NCBI GenBank assembly: GCA_016874235.1
Contig: VGUJ01000006.1
Coordinates: 28,645-92,644, forward strand
DNA: 64,000 nt
Source: Gammaproteobacteria bacterium
Lineage (GTDB): Bacteria > Pseudomonadota > Gammaproteobacteria > Steroidobacterales > Steroidobacteraceae
Direction of reading: 5' to 3'
Positions within the stretch are counted from its first letter, which is position 1. Every line of letters begins with the position of its first letter. The notes under the pieces were generated by a model. The model was not told the origin of the DNA and did no database searches. It saw only the letters and a list, made by a program, of their open reading frames with translations. Of the stretch, positions 44,618 to 55,343 are shown piece after piece. A program made the translations under genes and the position numbers.

Positions 44618-44914
44618 TCAATCCGGCAATACGATCTTGGGCAGGTCGGAGCGCTTCTTGTACAGCGTCGCCACGTGGCCGATTCGACCCACTAAGGCGC
44701 TGCCGGTGTCCCGGGCGAGGTTCTCGAGAGCCGTATCGCGCGCCTCTCGTTCGGCACCCGTCATGCGTACCTTGATCAGTTCGTGGTCTTGAAGGGCACG
44801 CCGCGTCTCGGCGACCACCCCTTCGCTGACCCCTGCATTGCCGATCAAGATGACGGGTTTTAGGGGGTGGGCGAGCCCACGCAGATATCGGCGTTGCTTG
44901 TCGGTGAGCTTCAT
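44618..44914 (-). CDS. yhbY: Ribosome assembly RNA-binding protein YhbY (CRS1/YhbY)
   Basis: From the ATG at 44914 this is 98 residues: MKLTDKQRRYLRGLAHPLKPVILIGNAGVSEGV. The GNAG loop and the basic surface are typical. Family members associate with pre-50S particles. It lies between greA and ftsH, inverted, as in E. coli. The open frame extends upstream but the family start is clear. Confidence 0.94.
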   Translation of the reverse strand: MKLTDKQRRYLRGLAHPLKPVILIGNAGVSEGVVAETRRALQDHELIKVRMTGAEREARDTALENLARDTGSALVGRIGHVATLYKKRSDLPKIVLPD

Positions 44915-44961
44915 GGGGCGCGATTGTAATCGCCAAACGACTGCCAGAAGGGTGGTTTGGG

Positions 44962-44990
44962 GTTGAACCTTCATGGCGCCGACCACATCT
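44962..44990 (+). promoter_or_regulatory. Probable sigma-32 promoter upstream of ftsH
   Basis: GTTGAAC at 44962-44968, a 14-base spacer and CCACATCT at 44983-44990 match the RpoH consensus (7 of 8 in the second element). ftsH is heat-induced in E. coli, which fits. It lies about 100 bases before the ftsH ATG. Confidence 0.55.
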
Positions 44991-45087
44991 AATGGGGTCT
45001 GCGACGGGCCGGATGGCTGGCCGGGCAGGGGCCGATGGTGTACGTTGGCAGTCTGGCGCAACGGAATGCGCCCCTTGAGGACACAGC

Positions 45088-47022
45088 ATGAACGACCTGA
45101 TGAAAAACTTCGTAGTTTGGGCCCTGATCGCCGTGGCCGTGCTGGTGCTGTTCAGCCAGTTCGTGCCGCGCTCGGCGCCGGTCTCTGAGGTCAGCTATTC
45201 CTCGTTCCTCGAAGAGGTACGTAACGGTCGCATCGACAGCGTCGTCCTGCAGGGCGACACCATCAGTGGCGTACGTAAAGACAAGTCGACCTTCGAGCTC
45301 TACAACCCGGAGACCGACAATACCGCCCTCATCGGGTCGCTCGCGAAGGCCAACGTCTCCATCATCGGACGGGCGCCCAAACAGGCGAACTTCCTCTCGC
45401 AACTCGTCTTACAACTGGCGCCGGCGTTGCTGCTCATCCTCGTGTTCGTCTGGATGCTTCGACAGATGCAGGGTGGGTCGGGCGGTCGTGGCGCGATGTC
45501 GTTCGGCAAGAGCCGCGCGCGTCTCCTAAGCGAAGACCAAGTGGCTGTTACGTTTGCCGACGTCGCGGGCGTCGATGAGGCCAAACAGGAAGTAGGCGAG
45601 ATCGTCGATTTCCTCAAAGATCCTTCCAAGTTCCAGAAGCTCGGCGGCAAGATCCCGCGCGGAGTGCTGATGGTTGGTAGCCCCGGCACAGGCAAGACGC
45701 TGTTGGCGCGCGCGATCGCCGGCGAGGCGAAGGTGCCGTTCTTCACCATCTCCGGTTCGGATTTCGTCGAGATGTTCGTGGGCGTGGGTGCCTCGCGTGT
45801 TCGAGACATGTTCGAGCAGGCCAAGAAGCACGCCCCGTGCATCATTTTCATCGATGAAATCGATGCCGTGGGCCGACATCGTGGCGCGGGACTCGGTGGT
45901 GGTCATGATGAGCGCGAGCAGACGCTCAACCAATTGCTCGTGGAGATGGACGGCTTCGAGGGCAGCGAGGGCATCATCGTCATCGCCGCCACCAACCGTC
46001 CCGATGTACTCGACCCAGCGCTGCTGCGACCCGGTCGTTTCGATCGTCAGGTGGTGGTGCCGCTGCCCGATGTTCGTGGGCGCGAGCAGATCCTCAAAGT
46101 TCACATGCGCAAGGTTCCGATCGCCGACGACGTGAAGCCGTCGCTCATCGCTCGCGGCACTCCAGGGTTCTCGGGTGCGGATCTCGCCAATCTCGTCAAC
46201 GAGGCTGCGCTCTTCGCTGCGCGAGCCAATCGTCGAGTCGTCGGAATGGACGAGTTCGAGCGTGCCAAAGACAAGATCATGATGGGCGCCGAACGGCGAT
46301 CCATGGTGATGACTGAACAAGAGAAGCGTATGACCGCCTATCACGAAGCGGGTCACGCCATCGTCGGAATCACCGTGCCTGAGCACGATCCGGTCTATAA
46401 GGTCACGATCATTCCTCGTGGTCGCGCGCTCGGTGTCACACAGTTCTTGCCCGAGCAAGATCGTTACTCGATGAGCAAGCGGCGCATCGAGAGCGGCATC
46501 GCGACGCTCTTTGGCGGTCGCATCGCTGAGGAGCTGATCTTCGGGGCCGACTCGGTCACGACGGGTGCGTCGAACGACATCGAGCGCGCCACCGATCTCG
46601 CGCGCAACATGGTCACCAAGTGGGGTCTGTCCGACAAGCTGGGTCCTCTCACCTATTCCGAAGAATCGGGCGAGGTGTTTTTGGGTCGCTCCGTTACGCA
46701 GACCAAGCAGGTCTCCGATGAGACGGCGCACGCCATCGATCAAGAAGTACGCCGCGTCATTCAGAGCAACTACGAAAAAGCTCGCGATATTCTGACCACC
46801 AACCTCGACAAGCTTCACGCCATGGCTGAGGCGCTCGTGAAGTTCGAGACGATTGACGAAAGCCAGATCAAAGACATCATGGCGGGTCGTCCCCCGAGCG
46901 CGCCCTCGGGTTGGGACGATTCGGTGTCCGGCGGTCCGAAGGACGGTCCGCAGGGTAGCGAGTCACGTCCCGCACCTCAGCCCGATATCGGTTCGCCTGC
47001 GGGCGAGGGCAGCGCAAGCTGA
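45088..47022 (+). CDS. ftsH: ATP-dependent zinc metalloprotease FtsH
   Basis: This 644-residue inner-membrane AAA protease has two transmembrane helices (about residues 5-24 and 101-122) flanking a periplasmic domain, Walker A GSPGTGKT (near 195), Walker [12 protein letters not shown], and the zinc motif HEAGH (near 420). The C-terminal 40 residues are Pro/Ser/Gly-rich. It degrades sigma-32, LpxC and damaged membrane proteins in the family. rlmE, usually immediately upstream in E. coli, is absent here. Confidence 0.97.
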   Translation: MNDLMKNFVVWALIAVAVLVLFSQFVPRSAPVSEVSYSSFLEEVRNGRIDSVVLQGDTISGVRKDKSTFELYNPETDNTALIGSLAKANVSIIGRAPKQANFLSQLVLQLAPALLLILVFVWMLRQMQGGSGGRGAMSFGKSRARLLSEDQVAVTFADVAGVDEAKQEVGEIVDFLKDPSKFQKLGGKIPRGVLMVGSPGTGKTLLARAIAGEAKVPFFTISGSDFVEMFVGVGASRVRDMFEQAKKHAPCIIFIDEIDAVGRHRGAGLGGGHDEREQTLNQLLVEMDGFEGSEGIIVIAATNRPDVLDPALLRPGRFDRQVVVPLPDVRGREQILKVHMRKVPIADDVKPSLIARGTPGFSGADLANLVNEAALFAARANRRVVGMDEFERAKDKIMMGAERRSMVMTEQEKRMTAYHEAGHAIVGITVPEHDPVYKVTIIPRGRALGVTQFLPEQDRYSMSKRRIESGIATLFGGRIAEELIFGADSVTTGASNDIERATDLARNMVTKWGLSDKLGPLTYSEESGEVFLGRSVTQTKQVSDETAHAIDQEVRRVIQSNYEKARDILTTNLDKLHAMAEALVKFETIDESQIKDIMAGRPPSAPSGWDDSVSGGPKDGPQGSESRPAPQPDIGSPAGEGSAS

Positions 47023-47055
47023 TCGGTTCGCCTGTCGCTTGCGTCTGAGCTGCGC

Positions 47056-47895
47056 GTGCGTTTGAACTGCGCGGGTCGCCGGCTCGACCTTTCTTCACCC
47101 AGAGTCATGGGCGTGCTTAACGTCACGCCTGATTCCTTTTCGGATGGTGGTCGTTTCGTCGACGTGACGTCGGCGCTCGATCATGCCGCGAGAATGATTG
47201 ACGCCGGAGCCGACATCATCGATGTCGGCGGCGAGTCCACGAGACCGGGTGCAGCGCCCGTTTCAGCCAACGAAGAAATGCATCGCATTCTTCCTATCAT
47301 CGAGGCGTTGGTGACGCGCGGCGCGCGGGTGTCGGTGGACACCAGTAAACCCGAGGTGATTCGAGCTGCGCTCGGAGTGGGAGCGCATCTTGTGAACGAC
47401 GTTCGTGCGTTGCAAAGTGCGGGAGCGCTCGAGGCGGCCGTCTCAGGGTCGGCGGCGATTTGCCTCATGCATATGCAAGGCACCCCGAGCACGATGCAAG
47501 AGGCGCCGACCTATCAGAACGTCGTCGACGAGGTGACGGCCTTTTTGAAGGTGCGAGTCGATGCCTGTGTGGCCGCGGGTATCGGTCGCGATCGTCTGAT
47601 CGTCGACCCCGGTTTCGGGTTCGGTAAAACGCTCGATCACAACCTCGAATTGTTGCGAGGCCTCCCAAAGATCGCGGCGGCGACAGGATTGCCGATTCTG
47701 GCCGGCCTCTCCCGTAAATCCATGCTGTCGACCCTTACCGGGCGCACCGTCAATGAACGCTTGGCGGGCAGTCTCGCCTTGGCGTTCGCGGCGCTTGACG
47801 GTGGAGCGCGTATCATTCGCTGTCATGACGTCGCTGAAACCTGCGATGTCGTCAAAGTTTGGACCGCTGTTCGCGGTCGCGGAGGGATGGTGTGA
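47056..47895 (+). CDS. folP: Dihydropteroate synthase
   Basis: This 279-residue folate enzyme starts at a GTG; MGVLNVTPDSFSDGG, DVGGESTRPGA, ICLMHMQGTPSTMQ and VDPGFGFGKT are all present. It joins p-aminobenzoate to the pterin pyrophosphate. It follows ftsH by 33 bases and overlaps the glmM start by 4 bases (GTGA). Confidence 0.97.
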   Translation: MRLNCAGRRLDLSSPRVMGVLNVTPDSFSDGGRFVDVTSALDHAARMIDAGADIIDVGGESTRPGAAPVSANEEMHRILPIIEALVTRGARVSVDTSKPEVIRAALGVGAHLVNDVRALQSAGALEAAVSGSAAICLMHMQGTPSTMQEAPTYQNVVDEVTAFLKVRVDACVAAGIGRDRLIVDPGFGFGKTLDHNLELLRGLPKIAAATGLPILAGLSRKSMLSTLTGRTVNERLAGSLALAFAALDGGARIIRCHDVAETCDVVKVWTAVRGRGGMV

Positions 47896-49226
47896 CGAGG
47901 CAGTATTTCGGTACCGACGGTGTGCGTGGGAAGGTGGGCGAGCCGCCCCTCACGGTCGACTTCGTACTCAATCTCGCGAGTGCTGCCGCCCGCGTTCTGG
48001 CGCCAAACGGCGGCAGCGTGCTGATCGGCAAGGACACCCGATTGTCGGGCTACATGTTTGAAGCGGCGCTCGAGGCGGGGTTTGTGGCGGCGGGTGTCGA
48101 TGCCATGCTCATTGGGCCGCTGCCGACGCCGGGCATCGCGTACATGACGCGCCATTTTGGCTGCAAGTTCGGTGTCGTCATCAGTGCCTCGCACAACCCG
48201 TACTACGACAACGGGATCAAATTTTTCGACGGGCAGGGCAGCAAGCTCTCCGATGAAGACGAATCCCGCATCGAGGCTGAACTCGCCAAGCCTCCGATGA
48301 CGCGCGAGTCGAAACTCCTTGGCCGCGCGACCCGGGTGGACAAGACGCGCAAGGCCTACCAGAACTTCTGCATCTCGACGATGCCTGCGGGCATTTCGCT
48401 TGAGGGCATGAAGATCGTGATCGATTGTGCGCATGGCGCCGGATACAAGGTGGCGCCGCGCATCTTGGCGGATCTCGGGGCTGAGATTGTTCCGCTCGGT
48501 TGCTCGCCGAACGGGCGCAATATCAATCAGGGGTGCGGTTCAACGGCGCCCGAGTTGCTGCAGCTGACGGTGCCCGGCGTTCGAGCGAACGTCGGCATCG
48601 CGCTCGATGGCGATGGTGATCGTCTCGTGATGGTCGACCATCTCGGTCGTAAGGTCGACGGCGATCAGTTGCTGTACGTCATCGCCGCTCACCGACACGC
48701 CTTGGGTCGGCTTCAGGGTCCGGTGGTCGGTACCCTCATGACCAACTACGGACTCGAGCGGGCCCTGCGAGAGCGAGGTATCGAGTTCCATCGTGCTGCG
48801 GTGGGTGATCGATATGTACTATCCAAGCTGCGCGAGACCGGCGGTGTGTTGGGGGGAGAAACCTCCGGCCATTTATTGACGCTCGACTACACCACGACTG
48901 GAGATGCCATGATTGCGGCGCTACAAGTGCTCGCGATTATGCGCGACACTGGTCGGCCGCTCGCCGAACTGACCGCCGATCTCACGCTGCTTCCGCAGAC
49001 TCTCATCAACGTCAAGGTTGCGCGTCGGTTCGATCCGCTCGAGGTTCCCTCGGTACGATCGGTACTCGATCGCATCGAGCAGCAGTTGTCGGGTCGAGGT
49101 CGCGCCGTGCTGCGTGCCTCCGGCACGGAGCCGCTCATTCGCGTCATGATCGAGGCGGAGAATGGTGCGGAGGCGAAGACGCTCGCGAATCAACTCGCCG
49201 ATGCGGTGCGCTCGGCCGCGCAGTAA
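47892..49226 (+). CDS. glmM: Phosphoglucosamine mutase
   Basis: From the GTG at 47892 this is 444 residues. It interconverts glucosamine-6- and -1-phosphate for cell wall precursors. YFGTDGVRGK (near 5), the phosphoserine loop ISASHNPYYDNG (Ser about 102), the metal loop DGDGDR and the C-terminal RASGTEPLIRVMIE identify it. The ftsH-folP-glmM order is conserved in Gammaproteobacteria. Confidence 0.97.
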   Translation: MTRQYFGTDGVRGKVGEPPLTVDFVLNLASAAARVLAPNGGSVLIGKDTRLSGYMFEAALEAGFVAAGVDAMLIGPLPTPGIAYMTRHFGCKFGVVISASHNPYYDNGIKFFDGQGSKLSDEDESRIEAELAKPPMTRESKLLGRATRVDKTRKAYQNFCISTMPAGISLEGMKIVIDCAHGAGYKVAPRILADLGAEIVPLGCSPNGRNINQGCGSTAPELLQLTVPGVRANVGIALDGDGDRLVMVDHLGRKVDGDQLLYVIAAHRHALGRLQGPVVGTLMTNYGLERALRERGIEFHRAAVGDRYVLSKLRETGGVLGGETSGHLLTLDYTTTGDAMIAALQVLAIMRDTGRPLAELTADLTLLPQTLINVKVARRFDPLEVPSVRSVLDRIEQQLSGRGRAVLRASGTEPLIRVMIEAENGAEAKTLANQLADAVRSAAQ

Positions 49227-49259
49227 CCAATTGTATTGAGTATTTGTTTGAGGAGTTCC

Positions 49260-50039
49260 ATGAATCGAACGCCCGTTGTCGTCGGTAATTGGAAGATGCA
49301 TGGCTCCAGGGCGGCCAATGCGTCCTTGATCTCGGGAGTGCTGTCGGGTGTTGCTCCCCGCGGCCAACGTTCTGCAGAGGTGGTCGTCTGTCCGCCCTTC
49401 GTCTATCTCGCCGACCTCGCGACGATGCTCGAGCAAGCGGGCGTGGGTCTCGGCGCTCAGGACGTGTGTACGGAGGCGGGTCAGGGCGCGTTCACGGGTG
49501 AGGTGTCTGCACCGATGTTGCGCGATGTGGGTTGCACCCACGTCATCATCGGTCACTCGGAGCGACGTGCGTATTACGCCGAAACGGACGAGGGGGTCGG
49601 GCGCAAGACGCTCGCCGCCTTGTCGGCCGCGCTGACCCCCATCATTTGCGTCGGCGAACTGCTCGAGGAACGCGACGCCGGCCTAACCTACGAGGTGGTG
49701 GGTCGACAGCTCGAGGCGGTTCTCCGAGCGCTTGAAGCCGATCCGATCGGGTTGTCGGGGCTCAATCGCTGCATCGTGGCGTACGAGCCGGTATGGGCGA
49801 TCGGCACGGGCCGAACGGCGACTCCGGAGCAGGCTCAGGACGTCCATGCCTTCATCCGTGGCCTGATCCAATCGCGGGATGCTAGAATTGGCGGCTCGGT
49901 TAGGGTCCTCTACGGAGGCAGCGTCAAACCCGGCAATGCCCGCGAGTTGTTCGGGATGCCAGATGTCGATGGAGGCCTCATTGGAGGGGCTTCGCTCAAA
50001 GCCGAAGATTTCGTCGCGATCGTCGCGGCGACCCAGTAA
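49260..50039 (+). CDS. tpiA: Triosephosphate isomerase
   Basis: The ATG at 49260 follows TGAGGAG and gives 259 residues. Catalytic groups are in GNWKMHG (Lys), IIGHSERR (His) and AYEPVWAIGTG (Glu). This is a standard TIM barrel for glycolysis and gluconeogenesis. It is followed by secG, the conserved order. Confidence 0.97.
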   Translation: MNRTPVVVGNWKMHGSRAANASLISGVLSGVAPRGQRSAEVVVCPPFVYLADLATMLEQAGVGLGAQDVCTEAGQGAFTGEVSAPMLRDVGCTHVIIGHSERRAYYAETDEGVGRKTLAALSAALTPIICVGELLEERDAGLTYEVVGRQLEAVLRALEADPIGLSGLNRCIVAYEPVWAIGTGRTATPEQAQDVHAFIRGLIQSRDARIGGSVRVLYGGSVKPGNARELFGMPDVDGGLIGGASLKAEDFVAIVAATQ

Positions 50040-50057
50040 GGATCGGGAAAGAATGTC

Positions 50058-50417
50058 ATGTTGCTGACCGCGTTGACCATCATCCAGGTGTTCTCCTCGC
50101 TCGCGATCATCGCCCTCGTGCTCTTGCAGCGCGGACGGGGTGCCGACGCTGGGGCTGGTTTTGGTGCGGGCGCTTCGGGCAGCGTTTTCGGCGCCCGTGG
50201 CGCTACGACTGGCCTCTCGCGCGCCACGGCGGTTCTCGCTGCGGTCTTCATGATTAACAGCCTCGCGCTGGCGTGGTTGGGTACGCGACCGAACACAACT
50301 CAGACGGAGACGCTGCTCGGTGAGCAGGTTTCCGAGACCGCCCCGGTGCCTGCCTCCACGACACCTGTTGTGCCTGCAGCGCCATCTTCCCCGGAGTCGA
50401 CGACGCCGGCGCAGTGA
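50058..50417 (+). CDS. secG: Protein-export membrane protein SecG
   Basis: This 119-residue protein has two membrane helices (about residues 3-23 and 55-73) separated by the Gly-rich LLQRGRGADAGAGFGAGASGSVFG. A Thr/Pro/Ala-rich tail of some 40 residues follows. It is a nonessential part of the SecYEG translocon. Position between tpiA and tRNA-Leu before nuoA is typical. Confidence 0.95.
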   Translation: MLLTALTIIQVFSSLAIIALVLLQRGRGADAGAGFGAGASGSVFGARGATTGLSRATAVLAAVFMINSLALAWLGTRPNTTQTETLLGEQVSETAPVPASTTPVVPAAPSSPESTTPAQ

Positions 50418-50432
50418 GTATCGATCAAAATC

Positions 50433-50517
50433 GCGGACGTGGTGGAATTGGTAGACACACTAGCTTGAGGGGCTAGCGCCGCAAGGTATGGGAGTTCGAG
50501 TCTCCCCGTCCGCACCA
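50433..50517 (+). tRNA. tRNA-Leu (anticodon GAG)
   Basis: An 85-base class II tRNA with acceptor GCGGACG/CGTCCGC, TTCGAGT in the T arm, a long variable arm and encoded CCA. The anticodon loop TTGAGGG inside CTAGC/GCTAG places GAG at 50467-50469, which reads CUC and CUU. It lies between secG and nuoA. Confidence 0.97.
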
Positions 50518-50605
50518 AACTCGATCGACATCCTGCTACAATTCGCGGGCTTTAAGCACGGGGGTTACGCAATCAATCGTTGCGTTCGTGCAAGGGCGTA
50601 CTCGA

Positions 50606-50974
50606 ATGCTGTCGAACTATCTGCCTGCACTCATTTTTCTTAGCGTGGCCTCGGGCCTGGCAGCCGTATTGCTGGTTCTCGGCAGCGGATTCGGTCGCTA
50701 TTTCTCCCGCGCTCCCAAAGACGCTCAAAAACTTTCCGCGTATGAGTGCGGCTTCGAGGCGTTCGAAGATACCCGCATGAAGTTTGACGTGAGGTATTAC
50801 CTCGTCGCCATTCTGTTCATCGTGTTCGATCTCGAGATCGCGTTCCTGTTTCCGTGGGCAGTCTCTCTCGACTCGATCGGTGGATTCGGTCTGATTGCGA
50901 TGGGGATTTTCCTCGCCATCCTGATCGTGGGTTTCATCTACGAGTGGAAAAAAGGAGCGCTGGAGTGGGACTAA
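50606..50974 (+). CDS. nuoA: NADH-quinone oxidoreductase subunit A
   Basis: This is 122 residues from the ATG at 50606. Three membrane helices and [32 protein letters not shown] mark subunit ND3/NuoA. A GTG at 50588 could add six residues. It begins the nuo operon and its end overlaps nuoB by 10 bases. Confidence 0.95.
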   Translation: MLSNYLPALIFLSVASGLAAVLLVLGSGFGRYFSRAPKDAQKLSAYECGFEAFEDTRMKFDVRYYLVAILFIVFDLEIAFLFPWAVSLDSIGGFGLIAMGIFLAILIVGFIYEWKKGALEWD

Positions 50975-51462
50975 CCGACGAGGCACCCGCCCACGAATTT
51001 GCTCAGCGTGGATTCGTCACCACCCAGGTGGACAATCTCGTCAACTGGGCGCGAACAGGATCGCTCTGGCCGATGACCTTTGGTCTGGCCTGTTGCGCGG
51101 TGGAGATGATGCACGCGGGAGCCTCGCGCTACGACCTCGATCGTTTTGGCGTCGTGTTTCGCCCGAGTCCGCGTCAGTCGGACGTCATGATCGTCGCTGG
51201 CACGCTGGTCAACAAAATGGCGCCGGCGCTTCGAAAGGTCTACGACCAGATGCCGGAGCCCCGGTGGGTGATTTCCATGGGCTCCTGTGCCAACGGCGGC
51301 GGGTACTATCACTATTCCTACGCGGTCGTGCGCGGCTGCGATCGCATCGTCCCGGTTGATGTGTACGTTCCAGGCTGTCCGCCAACGGCGGAGGCGTTGC
51401 TCTACGGCATCATCCAGCTTCAAAAGAAGATCGCTCGTACGAGCTCTGTGGTGAACCCGTGA
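50965..51462 (+). CDS. nuoB: NADH-quinone oxidoreductase subunit B
   Basis: From the GTG at 50965, 8 bases after AAAGGAG, this is 165 residues. The N2 cluster ligands are in [18 protein letters not shown] and VPGCPP. It is the PSST subunit near the quinone site. The stop overlaps the nuoC start by 4 bases. Confidence 0.97.
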   Translation: MGLTDEAPAHEFAQRGFVTTQVDNLVNWARTGSLWPMTFGLACCAVEMMHAGASRYDLDRFGVVFRPSPRQSDVMIVAGTLVNKMAPALRKVYDQMPEPRWVISMGSCANGGGYYHYSYAVVRGCDRIVPVDVYVPGCPPTAEALLYGIIQLQKKIARTSSVVNP

Positions 51463-52187
51463 CGACCTTGGCGTGGACCGATGTGTTGTCGTCGGTGCTC
51501 GGTGAGTCGGCGCGTCGTGTCGCGTCGTTGCCCGACGAAGTCACGGTCGAATGCGAGACGCCGCAGCTGATTGCCGTGGCGACAGCGCTTCGCGATCACC
51601 CCCAGCTCGGGTTCGATACTTTGGTCGATTTGTGTGGAGTCGATTATCTCCACTACGGGCGATCTGAGTGGAAAACGTTTTCGGCGACCGGCTCTGGTTT
51701 TTCGCGAGGCGTCGATCGGCGAGTCGCAGGTTTGCCCGCGCCAGTGTCTGACGGGGAGGGTTGTGACCCGGGTCGTCGCTTTGCGGTCGTGAGCCATCTC
51801 TTGTCTGTGCGCCTCAATCGTCGGATTCGTTTGCGGGTATTTTGCTCGGATAACGACGAGCCGATGATCGACTCGCTCGTGGGTGTATGGGCGGCGGCCA
51901 ATTGGTTCGAGCGCGAAGCGTTCGACCTGTTCGGAATTTTGTTCCGGGGTCATCCGGACCTGCGTCGACTCCTCACGGACTACGGGTTCATCGGCCATCC
52001 GTTCCGCAAAGATTTCCCGCTCATCGGCAACGTCGAGGTGCGGTACGACCCCCAGAAGCAGCGTGTGGTTTACGAACCCGTCAGCATCGAGTCGCGCACG
52101 CTCGTGCCGCGCGTGATTCGTCACGACAATCGCTATGACCCCGCGCTGGTGGGGCGTCCGGAAAACGACACTAAGGCGGCGGGCTGA
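51459..52187 (+). CDS. nuoC: NADH-quinone oxidoreductase subunit C
   Basis: This 242-residue protein has [13 protein letters not shown], then an insert at about residues 70-105 (with a GFSRGVDRR stretch), then [45 protein letters not shown] and HPFRKDFPL. It is the 30-kDa subunit, here separate from NuoD. The insert resembles that seen in Xanthomonas-type NuoC. Confidence 0.95.
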   Translation: MTTLAWTDVLSSVLGESARRVASLPDEVTVECETPQLIAVATALRDHPQLGFDTLVDLCGVDYLHYGRSEWKTFSATGSGFSRGVDRRVAGLPAPVSDGEGCDPGRRFAVVSHLLSVRLNRRIRLRVFCSDNDEPMIDSLVGVWAAANWFEREAFDLFGILFRGHPDLRRLLTDYGFIGHPFRKDFPLIGNVEVRYDPQKQRVVYEPVSIESRTLVPRVIRHDNRYDPALVGRPENDTKAAG

Positions 52188-52191
52188 CCTC

Positions 52192-53445
52192 ATGGCCGAG
52201 ATCCAGTCGTACACCATGAATTTTGGCCCGCAGCATCCCGCGGCTCATGGCGTGCTCCGGCTCGTTCTCGAGCTCGACGGTGAAGTCATCCAAAAAGCCG
52301 ATCCGCATATCGGCCTGCTGCACCGCGCCACCGAAAAACTCGCGGAGTCGAAGCCGTTCAACCAGTCGATCGGGTACATGGATCGACTCGACTATGTCTC
52401 GATGATGTGCAACGAGCACGCCTATGTGCTCGCGATCGAGCGGCTGGTCGGCGTGACCCCGCCGATTCGTGCGCAATACATCCGCGTCATGTTCGATGAG
52501 ATTACTCGCATCCTGAACCATCTCATGTGGCTCGGTGCTCACGGGCTCGACATTGGCGCGATGACCGTATTTCTCCTGGCGTTCAAAGAACGCGAGGACC
52601 TAATGGACTGCTATGAGGCGGTCTCCGGCACGCGCATGCACGCCACGTACTATCGTCCGGGCGGTGTTCATCGAGACCTGCCGCACGAGATGCCGCGGTA
52701 TCAGGCGTCTCGCTGGCGTACCCAGAAAGACGCCGATCGGCTCAACGAGGCTCGAAGCGCGGGCATGTTGGGCTTCATCGAAGCATTCACCCAGCGATTC
52801 CCGAAAGCAATCGACGAGTATGAAACCCTGCTCACCGACAACCGCATTTGGAAGCAGCGTACGGTCAATATTGGTGTGGTGAGTCCCGAGCGCGCGATGC
52901 AGCTTGGCTTCTCGGGGCCCATGCTGCGCGGTTCGGGTATCGCCTGGGATCTTCGAAAAAAGCAGCCTTACGAGGTGTACGAGAAGCTCGACTTCGATAT
53001 CCCCGTCGGCAAGAACGGAGACTGCTACGACCGTTACCTCGTTCGAATCGAGGAGCTTCGTCAGTCGACTCGTATCGTCGCCCAGTGCGTCGAGTGGCTC
53101 AAGAAAAACCCCGGGCCGGTGATGCTGGCCGATGCGAAAGTGCGTCCACCGCGTCGTGAAGACATGAAGGGCGACATGGAATCGCTCATCCATCACTTCA
53201 AGCTGATGACCGAGGGTTACTGCATCCCGGAAGGGGAGACCTACGCCGCCGTCGAAGCGCCCAAGGGTGAGTTTGGTATTTATTTGGTCAGCGATGGAGC
53301 GAACAAGCCCTATCGACTCAAGTGTCGTGCGCCGGGGTTCTCGCATCTCGCCTCGCTCGAGGAGATGGTGACAGGACACATGCTGGCCGACGTCGTCGCC
53401 GTCATCGGCACTCAAGATATCGTCTTTGGAGAGATAGATCGATGA
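52192..53445 (+). CDS. nuoD: NADH-quinone oxidoreductase subunit D
   Basis: From the ATG at 52192 this is 417 residues: [23 protein letters not shown], the 49-kDa subunit that with NuoB forms the quinone pocket. [12 protein letters not shown] and the C-terminal DIVFGEIDR are conserved. It overlaps nuoE by 4 bases (ATGA). Confidence 0.97.
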   Translation: MAEIQSYTMNFGPQHPAAHGVLRLVLELDGEVIQKADPHIGLLHRATEKLAESKPFNQSIGYMDRLDYVSMMCNEHAYVLAIERLVGVTPPIRAQYIRVMFDEITRILNHLMWLGAHGLDIGAMTVFLLAFKEREDLMDCYEAVSGTRMHATYYRPGGVHRDLPHEMPRYQASRWRTQKDADRLNEARSAGMLGFIEAFTQRFPKAIDEYETLLTDNRIWKQRTVNIGVVSPERAMQLGFSGPMLRGSGIAWDLRKKQPYEVYEKLDFDIPVGKNGDCYDRYLVRIEELRQSTRIVAQCVEWLKKNPGPVMLADAKVRPPRREDMKGDMESLIHHFKLMTEGYCIPEGETYAAVEAPKGEFGIYLVSDGANKPYRLKCRAPGFSHLASLEEMVTGHMLADVVAVIGTQDIVFGEIDR

Positions 53446-53993
53446 GTCTTTCGACGAATCGTGTGCCGACGAGTGATGGGCACTTCTTTGAGCCCGGTAG
53501 TGGCGATAAAGTTGCGCTGCTCAACGACCATACCCGTCACGAAATCGACGGTTGGATTTCTCGTTTTCCGGCTGGACGCCAGCGCTCGGCGACCTTGTCC
53601 GCGCTGCGTTTCGTGCAGGAGCAGAACGACGGCTTCCTGACCCCCGAACTGATGGATGCGGTGGCGCAATACCTCAAGCTGCCGTCGATCCAGGTGTACG
53701 AGGTCGCGACGTTTTATTCGATGTTCGAGACTCATCCCTGTGGTCGTCATCATGTGAGCGTGTGCACGAACATCAGCTGCTGGCTCAATGGCGCAGAGGA
53801 CATCCTTGCGCACTGCGAGCGCAAGCTCGGTATCAAGGTGGGCGAGAGTACGCCTGATCAAAGAATTTTCTTGAAACAAGAAGAAGAGTGTCTCGCGGCC
53901 TGTACCGGAGCACCCATGATGATGGTCGATCACGTGTTTCATGAGCATCTGACGCCGGCGAAAGTCGACGAGATTCTCGACGGTCTAAAGTGA
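53442..53993 (+). CDS. nuoE: NADH-quinone oxidoreductase subunit E
   Basis: This is 183 residues from the ATG at 53442. The thioredoxin-like 2Fe-2S domain has [25 protein letters not shown] and [17 protein letters not shown], carrying the four Cys ligands (24-kDa subunit). The first 30 residues are variable. Confidence 0.96.
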   Translation: MSLSTNRVPTSDGHFFEPGSGDKVALLNDHTRHEIDGWISRFPAGRQRSATLSALRFVQEQNDGFLTPELMDAVAQYLKLPSIQVYEVATFYSMFETHPCGRHHVSVCTNISCWLNGAEDILAHCERKLGIKVGESTPDQRIFLKQEEECLAACTGAPMMMVDHVFHEHLTPAKVDEILDGLK

Positions 53994-54003
53994 GCCACTC
54001 GAC

Positions 54004-55326
54004 ATGAGCAACGCATTGCAAACCTGGCGTGACCGAATGAACTTGGTGGTGTTCGAACCCCTTGCGACGGAGCGTTCCTGGACACTCGAAAGTTATCTCA
54101 AAATAGGCGGTTACTCGTCCTGGAAAAAAATCCTCGCGGGCGAGTTGACGCGCGAGCAGGTCATCGATGCGGTCAAGGCGAGCGGTCTGCGTGGGCGCGG
54201 CGGCGCCGGCTTCCCGACCGGCACCAAGTGGAGCTTCATGCCACGCAACGCGCCGATGCAGAAGTACGCGGTCTGCAACTCCGACGAGAGCGAACCGGGA
54301 ACCTGCCACGATCGCGACATTCTCCGCTTCAATCCGCACTCGCTGGTTGAGGGCATGGCGATCGGCGGTTATGCGATGGGCGCGACGGTGGGTTACAACT
54401 ACATTCGCGGTGAGTTTCTCGGCGAACCCGTTCCGCGTTTTGAAGCGGCTGTGAAGGAAGCGTACGACGCCGGGCTGCTCGGCAAGAACGTGCAGGGCTC
54501 GGGTATCGACTTCGATCTCTACACCTTCGTCGGAGCCGGCGCCTACATTTGCGGCGAGGAGACGGCGTTGCTCGAGTCGCTCGAGGGCAAGCAGGGCAAG
54601 CCGCGGTTCAAGCCGCCATTCCCGGCTGCGTTTGGTCTGTATGGGCAGCCGACGACCATCAACAACACCCAGAGTTACGCGTCGGTTCCGACCATTCTGC
54701 GCAAGGGGCCCGAGTGGTTTGCCAAGCTTGGCACCACCAACGCCGGTGGCACGGTGATCTTCTCGGTGTCGGGTCACGTCGAAAAGCCGGGTAACTACGA
54801 GCTGCCCCTGGGTATCCCATTTCGTGATCTGCTCGATATCGCGGGCGGCGTACGCGGCGGTCGCAAACTGAAAGCCGTCATTCCGGGCGGATCGTCCGTC
54901 AAGGTGGTTCCCGGTGACGTGATGATGGGCGTCAACATGGACTACGACTCGCTGCGAGGCGTGGGGTCCTCCGTGGGATCGGCCGCGGTCATCGTGATGG
55001 ACGAGACCACCTGCATGGTTCGCGCACTCGAGCGCATTTCGCGGTTTTACAAGTCTGAATCGTGTGGTCAGTGCACGCCTTGCCGAGAGGGCACGGGTTG
55101 GCTTAATCGTGTGCTCAAACGAATCATCGCTGGCCAAGGGCGCATGGACGATCTGCAACTGCTCGTCGATGTTGCCAATCGTATCGAGGGACACACCATT
55201 TGCGCGCTCGGCGATGGGGCAGCGTGGCCGGTACAAAGCTTTGTTCAAAAATTCCGACACGAGTTTGAGTACATGATTCAGCACGGTGGTCGCAGCCTCG
55301 TCGACGGACAGAGGGAGGCGGCTTAA
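54004..55326 (+). CDS. nuoF: NADH-quinone oxidoreductase subunit F
   Basis: This 440-residue subunit binds NADH, FMN and a 4Fe-4S cluster (51-kDa). [16 protein letters not shown] and [19 protein letters not shown] are the nucleotide and FMN sites; [15 protein letters not shown] with a later Cys in [10 protein letters not shown] supplies the cluster. It is 10 bases after nuoE. Confidence 0.97.
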   Translation: MSNALQTWRDRMNLVVFEPLATERSWTLESYLKIGGYSSWKKILAGELTREQVIDAVKASGLRGRGGAGFPTGTKWSFMPRNAPMQKYAVCNSDESEPGTCHDRDILRFNPHSLVEGMAIGGYAMGATVGYNYIRGEFLGEPVPRFEAAVKEAYDAGLLGKNVQGSGIDFDLYTFVGAGAYICGEETALLESLEGKQGKPRFKPPFPAAFGLYGQPTTINNTQSYASVPTILRKGPEWFAKLGTTNAGGTVIFSVSGHVEKPGNYELPLGIPFRDLLDIAGGVRGGRKLKAVIPGGSSVKVVPGDVMMGVNMDYDSLRGVGSSVGSAAVIVMDETTCMVRALERISRFYKSESCGQCTPCREGTGWLNRVLKRIIAGQGRMDDLQLLVDVANRIEGHTICALGDGAAWPVQSFVQKFRHEFEYMIQHGGRSLVDGQREAA

Positions 55327-55343
55327 GCCGCGCGGACGAGGCC

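Noticed and set aside
45526..46818. 430-codon open frame antisense to ftsH
   Set aside because: FtsH motifs occupy the plus strand. The reverse frame is a composition effect with no domain or ribosome-binding site.
53833..55284. 483-codon open frame antisense to nuoE/nuoF
   Set aside because: The nuo subunits are certain. The reverse translation is Arg/His/Val-rich without any family pattern, typical of an antisense shadow.
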